Positions 5,031 through 10,051 of a DNA stretch of 10,051 bases are shown here, one piece after another (positions within the stretch are counted from its first letter, which is position 1; each line of letters begins with the position of its first letter). Location of the stretch: positions 1-10,051 of the forward strand of contig DLNA01000017.1 in NCBI GenBank assembly GCA_002476865.1. The letters are read 5' to 3'. The translations under genes and the position numbers were made by a program. Source of the DNA: Patescibacteria group bacterium UBA7522. Lineage in GTDB: Bacteria; Patescibacteriota; CPR2; UBA1875. Below the pieces are notes generated by a model. That model was not told the origin of the DNA and did not search any database. It saw only the letters and a list, made by a program, of their open reading frames with translations.

Positions 5031-6707
5031 ATGAGCTCAGGAGGGGAACAAATCAAAAAATTTAAGATGGAGAGAGTTTGGCTTCTCTTTTTTAATATTT
5101 TCATAGCAACCTTTTATGGCGTGCTAATCTTTTTCACTGATTGGGAAATTATAAATTATTATGGCTTAAAAATCGCCGTCATAATATCTGGCTTTTATGC
5201 AGTTTTTCATTTTATTTCAAATTACTTTTTTGAAAAAAAATCCAATTTTTTAAGAGAACTGTCGTATTTTCTTACTTCAATCTATGTAATAATCCTTGTC
5301 GATTATCTTGGCGGCCCGGGCGGATACTTTGCGCTACTCCTTTTTATTTTAATTATAGGCGCTTTTCTCTACAGAACTCTTTGGGGGATAGCGTACGCCT
5401 CTGTTGTTTTCATCTACGCTATTATGTTTGGCTTTCTGACGAACAACGAAATAGCCGATCAACCGATTAAATACTTTGTTATTTTTATATCTATTCTTAT
5501 TTCGTCTTTGGCGGGATATTACATAAATCGTAGAAATCAAAAAATCTTTGCCGAGAGCCAATCCTTAAAAAAAGTCGCCGACAAGTTAACGGCGGAGAAG
5601 TCCCAAGACGAAGCCGTTCTAACCGCTATCGCCGACGGTGTCTACGCAGTGGACCGCGATAGAAATCTAGTTCTTTTAAATAAAGCTGCACAAGAAATGA
5701 CCGGGTGGTCCGAAAAAGATGCTCTAGGCATCAAATGTCAAACAGTAATGAAACTAATAGCAGGGGAACAGAATATTTCGGTTTGCGAGAAAGATTGTCC
5801 GGCTTTAGCGGTTTGGAACACAGGAAAGCCGGTTTTTAGAAATGACACCTGTTTTATTCACAGAAAAAACAAAAACAGAATCCAGCTTTCTTCATCATAT
5901 GCACCAATTAAAGATTTAGACGAAAATATTGTTGGTGCAATATGTGTTTTTAGAGATGTTACTAAAGATAAGGAGCTTGAGAGGCAACGAAACGAATTTG
6001 TCTCCACCGCTTCTCACGAGCTTAGAACCCCGATTACCGCCACTGAAGGGTACCTTTCAATTATCACTGACTCCGGGATGTGTAAAATTGACGATAATAG
6101 CAAAGAATATCTCACAAAAGCCAGAAACACCCTAATGGGAATGTCGACTCTTGTTAAAAACCTTCTCTCTGTAACTAAAATTGAGGAAGGAAAACTTGAA
6201 ACTGTAATCACGAACTTTCCGATTAAGGACTTGGTTATTGAGGTTATTGAGGTTTTTGAAAAAAAGGCAAAAGAGAGAGGTATCGAACTTAAAATGATCG
6301 AGTCAAAAGAACTAGCAACCGGTGGTGGAAAAAAAGCAATTGGAAGAGCTCTTAATGTTAGGGCTGACAGAGAGATGATAAGAGAGGTTTTAAACAATCT
6401 AGTCGAAAATGGAATTAAGTTTACAGAGAAGGGAGGAGTAACAATATCTATCGATTATGACAAAGAGTTTGCAACGGTTAATATTGAAGATACCGGCATG
6501 GGGATGCCGAAAGACGCCGAAAAACATCTTTTTGAAAAATTTTATCGAGTTGACAATACAGCAACAAGAGAGGTGGGTGGCACCGGCCTCGGTCTCTACA
6601 TAACAAGGTCCATAGTTGAAACCTTTGGAGGAAAGATTTGGGTAGAAAGCACAATGGGTAAGGGCTCAAGATTCCATTTTACAATTCCGTTAGCACTAGA
6701 TAGCTAA
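5031..6707 (+). CDS. Membrane histidine kinase with PAS sensor domain
   Basis: This 558-residue protein has about six membrane segments (residues 14-165) of no family I recognise, a short coiled coil (170-192), a PAS domain (about 193-313), a HisKA domain with H329 in STASHELRTPI, and a HATPase domain (about 440-555). The HATPase has N box NNLVEN (455-460), G1 DTGMGMP (487-493), F box FEKFYR and G2 GGTGLGLY. It should autophosphorylate H329 and pass the phosphate to a receiver, most simply the regulator at 6767. The PAS domain has cysteines C236, C252, C256 and C274, including the CEKDCP pattern seen in other PAS sensors, so redox or metal sensing is possible. A glycine/lysine-rich insert (ATGGGKKAIGRA, 429-440) precedes the ATP-binding core. 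ATG 5031 is nearly leaderless; AGGAGGGG lies after it, at 5039-5046, too far from ATG 5067 to serve that start. Confidence 0.93.
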   Translation: MSSGGEQIKKFKMERVWLLFFNIFIATFYGVLIFFTDWEIINYYGLKIAVIISGFYAVFHFISNYFFEKKSNFLRELSYFLTSIYVIILVDYLGGPGGYFALLLFILIIGAFLYRTLWGIAYASVVFIYAIMFGFLTNNEIADQPIKYFVIFISILISSLAGYYINRRNQKIFAESQSLKKVADKLTAEKSQDEAVLTAIADGVYAVDRDRNLVLLNKAAQEMTGWSEKDALGIKCQTVMKLIAGEQNISVCEKDCPALAVWNTGKPVFRNDTCFIHRKNKNRIQLSSSYAPIKDLDENIVGAICVFRDVTKDKELERQRNEFVSTASHELRTPITATEGYLSIITDSGMCKIDDNSKEYLTKARNTLMGMSTLVKNLLSVTKIEEGKLETVITNFPIKDLVIEVIEVFEKKAKERGIELKMIESKELATGGGKKAIGRALNVRADREMIREVLNNLVENGIKFTEKGGVTISIDYDKEFATVNIEDTGMGMPKDAEKHLFEKFYRVDNTATREVGGTGLGLYITRSIVETFGGKIWVESTMGKGSRFHFTIPLALDS

Positions 6708-6712
6708 AATCA

Positions 6713-6741
6713 TTGACTCAAAAGTGAATAATAATTATATT
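6713..6741 (+). promoter_or_regulatory. Promoter of the response regulator at 6767
   Basis: TTGACT (6713-6718) and TATATT (6736-6741) are 17 bases apart, each one mismatch from consensus. The predicted start near 6748 gives a leader of about 19 bases containing CGGAGA before ATG 6767. The regulator can thus be made independently of the kinase. Confidence 0.7.
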
Positions 6742-6766
6742 TAAATTACAAACGGAGAAAAAATTT

Positions 6767-7135
6767 ATGGCAAAAATAATGATCGTTGAAGACGATCCAA
6801 CGCTTAGAGATATTTATACAACTCGCTTTAAGGCCGAGGGCTATACCGTGGTTAGTGCCTCCGACGGTGAAGCGGCTTTAGCTGTAGCTGTTCAAGAAAA
6901 ACCAGATCTAATACTTTTAGATATCATGATGCCAAAAATTTCCGGTTTTGATGTTTTAGATATTTTAAGAGACACAGACGAAACCAGAGATACCAAAATT
7001 ATTGTTATGAGCGCCCTATCTCAAACAGCAGATGTTGAAAAGGGCAAAAACCTAGGCGCTAACGCCTACTTAGTAAAATCACAAGTAACTCTTTCTGAGG
7101 TGGTAGAAAAAGTCAAAGCAATACTAAATAGCTAA
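6767..7135 (+). CDS. Single-domain response regulator
   Basis: This 122-residue receiver domain lies 59 bases after the kinase gene and is its likely partner. Key residues are D9-D10, the phosphoacceptor D52 in LLDIMMPK, S82 in VMSALSQ, Y101 and K104 in YLVKS. There is no DNA-binding or enzymatic output domain, so signalling must go on by contact with another protein or by phosphotransfer. A GGAG site at 6754-6757 supports ATG 6767. Its sequence is similar in plan to the receiver at 929 (both end shortly after the last helix), but the two differ at most surface positions. A terminator follows 9 bases after the stop. Confidence 0.94.
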   Translation: MAKIMIVEDDPTLRDIYTTRFKAEGYTVVSASDGEAALAVAVQEKPDLILLDIMMPKISGFDVLDILRDTDETRDTKIIVMSALSQTADVEKGKNLGANAYLVKSQVTLSEVVEKVKAILNS

Positions 7136-7144
7136 AAATATCTT

Positions 7145-7169
7145 AAAAAACCCCTGCAGGGGTTTTTTT
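7145..7169. terminator. Bidirectional-type Rho-independent terminator
   Basis: Six A, then CCCC-TGCA-GGGG, then seven T form a compact stem of about 10 bp with a 4-base loop and U tract. It closes the kinase/regulator unit. By symmetry it could act on both strands, though no gene faces it from the right. Confidence 0.93.
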
Positions 7170-7208
7170 AATTCTAAATATCCCACACTAGATTCTATAT
7201 ACTACTTC

Positions 7209-7217
7209 TGCTATAAT
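7209..7217 (+). promoter_or_regulatory. Extended -10 promoter giving a leaderless aspS mRNA
   Basis: TGCTATAAT is a perfect extended -10, and the -35 region is weak (TAGATT, 7189-7194). Transcription six bases after the -10 would begin at 7224, the A of the start codon. Confidence 0.7.
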
Positions 7218-7223
7218 TTTCTC

Positions 7224-8522
7224 ATGCGAATACTAATATCTGAATTGCCAAAGAATATAGATAAAGAGGTTTCCGTAGCCGGTTGGATTCACAAAATTCG
7301 AAAGTTGGGCGGGATCTCTTTTGTCTCTCTAAGAGACAGAAGTGGTATTGCTCAAATAGTAGTCGAAAAAGAAGCCCACGATCTTTTAAGAGACCTCTCC
7401 ACCGAATCAGTAGTCAAATTTTTTGGTAAAGTTAAAAAAGAAGAACGAGCTCCACTTGGGGCAGAGATTTTAGCAGAAAAAGTCGAGATTATTTCGCCTG
7501 TTAAGAGTGAGGTTCCGGTTGAGCTAAACAAAAAAGAACTTAGGGCCAATCTTGACACGCTTTTAGATAATCGCCCCCTTACATTAAGAAATCCTGAACA
7601 AAGAGCTATTTTTAAAATCCAATCCGAGATGATCCGTTCTTTCAGGGACTTCCTGCTCGGCGAAGATTTTACCGAAATTCATTCTTCAAAAATTGTTGAA
7701 TCCGGCCTCGAAACTGGTGGCGCCGAAATGTTTGAAGTAAAGTGGTTTGAAAATAGCGCTTTTCTTTCGCAGAGCCCACAGATGTATAAACAGATTATGG
7801 TTGGGGTTTACGAGAGAGTTTTTGAAACGGCCTTTGCCTACAGAGCCGAAAAACATTCTACGGGTCGCCACTTAAACGAATATCTTTCCCTGGACCTTGA
7901 GATAGGTTTTATTGAATCCCACGAAGACATTATGAAACTGGAAGAAAAGATGTTGAATTATATCATTAATCATCTTAATAAAACCTGCAAAAAAGAGATT
8001 AATCTAATTGGAGCCAAGTTGCCAAAGGTACCAACAAAATTTCCACGACTCAAACTTACTGAAGCACAAGAAATTTTAGAGAAACAATATAAGGAAAAAT
8101 GTATCGGAGAACCGGATCTTGACCCAAACCAGGAGCGTCTAATTTGCGAATATGCTGAAAAAAAATGGGAAAGCGAATTTATTTTTATTACCCACTATCC
8201 AACCAAAAAAAGACCCTTTTATACTTATGATGATCCAGATGAACCAAAATGGACCAGGTCGTTTGATCTCATGTTTAGGGGCATAGAGATAACTACCGGT
8301 GGTCAACGATTACACCTTTATGAAGATTATCTAAAGAAAATGAAAGATCGCGGGATGAACCCGGATAATTTTGCTGATTATCTTTCTGTCTTTAAATATG
8401 GAATGCCGCCTCATGGCGGACTGGCCATCGGTGCCGAAAGGTTGGTTGCTAAACTCCTGGGACTCAACAATGTTCGCGAAGCATCGTTGTTCCCACGTGA
8501 CATTAACAGATTAAAACCTTAA
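7224..8522 (+). CDS. aspS: Archaeal-type aspartyl-tRNA synthetase, probably non-discriminating
   Basis: This 432-residue class II synthetase matches the short archaeal AspRS type, not the 580-590-residue bacterial form with its GAD insertion. An OB-fold anticodon-binding domain (1-105) is followed by the catalytic core with LSQSPQMYKQ (181-190), motif 2 RAEKHSTGRHLNE (207-219), FRGIEITTGGQR (351-362) and motif 3 GLAIGAERL (399-407, R406). These features and DLEIGFI favour AspRS over AsnRS. H23 and P77 occupy the two anticodon-domain positions where non-discriminating AspRSs have His and Pro and discriminating archaeal ones Trp and Lys. It should thus make Asp-tRNA-Asp and Asp-tRNA-Asn, the latter amidated by GatCAB. 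The near-universal motif 1 proline is replaced: EIHTPK of relatives reads EIHSSK (151-156). The mRNA is probably leaderless. Confidence 0.93.
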   Translation: MRILISELPKNIDKEVSVAGWIHKIRKLGGISFVSLRDRSGIAQIVVEKEAHDLLRDLSTESVVKFFGKVKKEERAPLGAEILAEKVEIISPVKSEVPVELNKKELRANLDTLLDNRPLTLRNPEQRAIFKIQSEMIRSFRDFLLGEDFTEIHSSKIVESGLETGGAEMFEVKWFENSAFLSQSPQMYKQIMVGVYERVFETAFAYRAEKHSTGRHLNEYLSLDLEIGFIESHEDIMKLEEKMLNYIINHLNKTCKKEINLIGAKLPKVPTKFPRLKLTEAQEILEKQYKEKCIGEPDLDPNQERLICEYAEKKWESEFIFITHYPTKKRPFYTYDDPDEPKWTRSFDLMFRGIEITTGGQRLHLYEDYLKKMKDRGMNPDNFADYLSVFKYGMPPHGGLAIGAERLVAKLLGLNNVREASLFPRDINRLKP

Positions 8523-8588
8523 AATAATTTTAAATTTTAAAATCAAAATTTAATCATAATTAAAAACTAGAAATTAAAAATTTAAAAA
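8523..8588. repeat. AT-only intergenic island between aspS and scpA
   Basis: The stretch is almost pure A+T, made of overlapping TTTTAAA/AAATTT palindromic words, and resembles the other three islands in composition without sharing a long identical string. I see no convincing terminator, promoter or open reading frame in it. Confidence 0.4.
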
Positions 8589-8639
8589 GGGGGCCCTTCG
8601 ACTTTGCTCGGGGTCTCGGAGCAAAAGCTCCCCGAGGGG
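8589..8639 (+). repeat. GC-rich palindromic element before scpA with alternative hairpins
   Basis: A sharp change from pure A+T to GC-rich sequence marks this 51-base element. TTTGCTC (8603-8609) pairs perfectly with GAGCAAA (8619-8625). The overlapping CTCGGGG (8607-8613) pairs perfectly with CCCCGAG (8630-8636). The two stems exclude each other. The second hides the first half of GAGGGG (8634-8639), the only Shine-Dalgarno-like sequence before scpA. CCCTTCGACTTTGCTCGGGG at its left resembles the CCCTTCGAC...GCTCAGGG palindromes dispersed in many environmental genomes (from memory). Confidence 0.6.
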
Positions 8640-8642
8640 AAG

Positions 8643-9344
8643 ATGTTAAAAATAAAAGTAGAAAAATTTGAAGGACCGCTTGATCTACTTTTGGAATTGA
8701 TAGAAAAAGAAAAATTAGACATTACCGAAATATCTTTATCTAAAATCACCGATCAGTACTTAACAAGGGTTTCCGCCTTAGACCCAAAGGTTTATGACGT
8801 AACTGAGTTCATGCTCATAGCAGCCCGGTTAATTTATCTTAAATCAAAGGTCTTGCTACCAACACTAGAGACCCAGGAAGAGGAAGAAGAACTTGAAGAC
8901 CTAAAAGAACGATTAGAAATTTATAAAAAATATAAAGATGCCGCAAAAGAGTTCGGAAGTATCCTAGAAAGAAACCAAAGGTCTTTTCCAGCCAAAAAAC
9001 CGCAAATTAATTTGGCCCGATTTGTACCCCCCAAAGGGGTTGAACTAACTGATCTTTGGGGTACTTTTCAAAAGCTCTTAACCGACATGCCAGAGGAGAT
9101 CGCTCGTGAAGAGGTTGAAATTCCTTCAGAAAAAATTACAGTAGAAGAAAGATTGGCACACTTACATCAAATTTTTAAGTCAAAAAAAAGACAAAGTTTT
9201 AAAAAAATTCTCTCAAATTCAAGCTCAAAGATTGAAGCGATCATTACTTTTTTAGCTGTTCTGGAAATGGTAAAATGTAAAAAAATAAAAGTCAGCCAGG
9301 GGAAAAACTTTGACGATATTAATTTAGAATGGAACACTAAGTGA
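8643..9344 (+). CDS. scpA: Segregation and condensation protein A (kleisin)
   Basis: This 233-residue protein is the kleisin subunit of the SMC-ScpA-ScpB condensin that organises and segregates the chromosome. The N-terminal signature KVEKFEGPLDLLLELIEKEKLDI (5-27) and DVTEFMLIAARLIYLKSKVLLP (58-79) are typical. An acidic run EEEEELEDLKERL and a linker follow, and the winged-helix C-terminus that bridges the SMC head is at about 165-230. I choose ATG 8643; upstream in-frame TTG 8604 would place the GC palindrome inside the protein. GAGGGG lies only 3 bases from the ATG, closer than usual. It overlaps scpB by 4 bases. Confidence 0.94.
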   Translation: MLKIKVEKFEGPLDLLLELIEKEKLDITEISLSKITDQYLTRVSALDPKVYDVTEFMLIAARLIYLKSKVLLPTLETQEEEEELEDLKERLEIYKKYKDAAKEFGSILERNQRSFPAKKPQINLARFVPPKGVELTDLWGTFQKLLTDMPEEIAREEVEIPSEKITVEERLAHLHQIFKSKKRQSFKKILSNSSSKIEAIITFLAVLEMVKCKKIKVSQGKNFDDINLEWNTK

Positions 9345-9895
9345 AAAATAAAGATTTAAAAAAAATTATTGAGTCGATTCTCTTGGTAGCCGAAAAGCCG
9401 GTCTCGGCAAAAGAGCTCTCAAGATCAGTAGAGGCGATGATATCAGAGGTGCAAGATACGCTCGCCAACCTCATAAAGGATTATGAAAAAAGAGGCATAA
9501 AAATCATAAGAAAAGGGGATTATTATTCAATGGTTACAGACCCCGAATGCGCCGAATATATTGCTCGTTTTTTAAACGAAGAATTACGACATGATCTTTC
9601 TGGAGCCGCACTTGAAACGCTATCTATAATTACCTATAAACAGCCCGTAACAAGGGTGGAGATCGAAGGAATTCGCGGAGTTGCCTCAGATCAAATTTTA
9701 AGAAATCTTTTGATCAGGGGGCTAATACAAGAGGTGGGTCGAAAAGAATCGCCTGGGCGCCCAATTTTATATGGAACAACAATGGAGTTCTTACAATATT
9801 TTGGACTAGAAGGGGAACATCAGCTACCGGTTTTTGAGCTCCCCAAGAAAACTGACCTGTTTAACGACATAGACACCATCCAGGAACAAAAATAA
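9341..9895 (+). CDS. scpB: Segregation and condensation protein B
   Basis: This 184-residue protein is the winged-helix partner that dimerises and binds ScpA within the SMC complex. The first winged helix covers about residues 5-75 (IIESILLVAEKPVSAKELS) and the second about 85-150. The family signature LSGAALETLSIITYKQPVTRVEIEGIRGV lies at 87-114, followed by GRKESPGRPILYGTT (133-147). Length is normal for the family. It starts with GTG in a GTGA overlap with the scpA stop and has no Shine-Dalgarno site of its own, so it relies on translational coupling, which fits a fixed ratio of the two proteins. Confidence 0.95.
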   Translation: MKNKDLKKIIESILLVAEKPVSAKELSRSVEAMISEVQDTLANLIKDYEKRGIKIIRKGDYYSMVTDPECAEYIARFLNEELRHDLSGAALETLSIITYKQPVTRVEIEGIRGVASDQILRNLLIRGLIQEVGRKESPGRPILYGTTMEFLQYFGLEGEHQLPVFELPKKTDLFNDIDTIQEQK

Positions 9896-9950
9896 TTCAC
9901 TTTAAAATAAATAACCTCCGATAATACCTTCCATTTAAATAGAGCTTCTT

Positions 9951-9956
9951 TATAAT
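9951..9956 (+). promoter_or_regulatory. -10 box giving a leaderless mRNA for the gene at 9963
   Basis: TATAAT is perfect, and the start six bases later would be at 9963, the A of the ATG. The best -35, TTCCAT (9929-9934, 16-base spacer), matches three of six consensus bases. The geometry is identical to that at 7209-7224. Confidence 0.55.
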
Positions 9957-9962
9957 ATAAAT

Positions 9963-10051
9963 ATGAGATTGAATAGATATTTAGCCAGATCTGGCCTAGC
10001 ATCAAGAAGAAAATCAGAAGAAATAATTTTGTCAGGAAGAGTTAAAATAAA
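9963..10051 (+). CDS. rRNA pseudouridine synthase (RsuA/RluB family), 5' part only
   Basis: Only 29 codons fall in the window. They read as the S4 RNA-binding domain that opens RsuA/RluB-type pseudouridine synthases: MRLNRYLARSGLASRR, then KSEEIILSGRVKI. These enzymes isomerise a uridine in 16S or 23S rRNA. The position just after scpA-scpB matches a common bacterial gene order and supports the call. The catalytic domain lies beyond the window, so RluB, RluE, RluF and RsuA cannot be told apart. No Shine-Dalgarno site precedes the ATG, in line with a leaderless transcript. Confidence 0.85.
   Translation, partial: MRLNRYLARSGLASRRKSEEIILSGRVKI

Noticed and set aside
6014..6397. 127-residue minus-strand reading frame inside the histidine kinase.
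   Set aside because: It is the antisense shadow of the conserved HisKA region; composition is that of a reverse-complemented coding frame and no start signals are present.
7224..8522. Annotation of the synthetase as AsnRS because of the P77 loop signature shared with AsnRS.
   Set aside because: The core reads as AspRS (LSQSPQMYKQ, RHLNEYLSLDLEIGFI, FRGIEITTGGQR, KYGMPPHGG); AsnRS would show patterns such as SGQL, RHLAEFWM and YGTVPHSGFGLG.
8604..8642. Upstream in-frame TTG start for scpA adding 13 residues.
   Set aside because: The extra residues would be translated from the GC palindrome, have no resemblance to ScpA N-termini, and lack a ribosome-binding site; ATG 8643 gives the normal family start.
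8636..8642. Rho-independent terminator of aspS formed by the GC-rich hairpin at 8607-8636.
   Set aside because: No U tract follows the stem (GGGAAG then the scpA ATG), so it does not have terminator form on the plus strand.
929..9344. Recoded UGA (glycine) as in SR1/Gracilibacteria.
   Set aside because: TGA ends the genes at 690 and 8643 exactly at GTGA overlaps with the next gene, and no reading frame here needs UGA to be sense.

Overview
This AT-rich window looks like a piece of the main chromosome of a small-genome bacterium, most likely a member of the Patescibacteria (Candidate Phyla Radiation). The pointers are a compact archaeal-type aspartyl-tRNA synthetase, a 47-residue DUF5679-type zinc-ribbon protein, a membrane-anchored CAP-domain protein, unusually small versions of familiar proteins, and AT-only repeat islands in the gaps between genes. 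TGA is used as a stop (end of the genes at 690 and 8643), so the SR1/Gracilibacteria reading of TGA as glycine does not apply. The lineage call is inference.

Layout. On the minus strand, tRNA-Gln(CUG) and a short GreA/GreB-like factor lie at the left edge. Everything else is on the plus strand. A three-gene operon at 690-2144 encodes a tiny membrane protein, a stand-alone response regulator and a triple-spanning CAP-domain protein. Then come thioredoxin reductase (2221), the zinc-ribbon protein with a structured leader (3328), tRNA-Glu(CUC) with its own promoter and terminator (3688), and a D-Ala-D-Ala carboxypeptidase-like protein (3903). Next are a membrane histidine kinase with a PAS domain (5031) and a response regulator (6767), a non-discriminating-type AspRS (7224), scpA-scpB (8643-9895), and the start of an rRNA pseudouridine synthase cut by the window end (9963).

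How the genes work together. The kinase at 5031 and the regulator at 6767 are probably a signalling pair without a DNA-binding output domain. A second such regulator (929) is translationally coupled to membrane proteins and has no kinase beside it. ScpA and ScpB are kleisin and winged-helix partners of SMC, and the scpA-scpB-pseudouridine synthase order is a common bacterial one. AspRS carries the His/Pro signature of enzymes that charge both tRNA-Asp and tRNA-Asn, implying that Asn-tRNA is made by an amidotransferase encoded elsewhere.

Expression signals. Promoters are unusually easy to read. Several -10 boxes sit only 6-10 bases before the start codon, so at least four genes (3903, 5031, 7224, 9963) probably make leaderless or nearly leaderless mRNAs, while genes inside operons and two others use Shine-Dalgarno sites. 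I saw no phage, transposon, CRISPR array or defence system. The most unusual items are the GreA-like factor with a basic tip, the AspRS lacking the motif 1 proline, the response regulator/CAP operon, and the structured sequences before the genes at 3328 and 8643.
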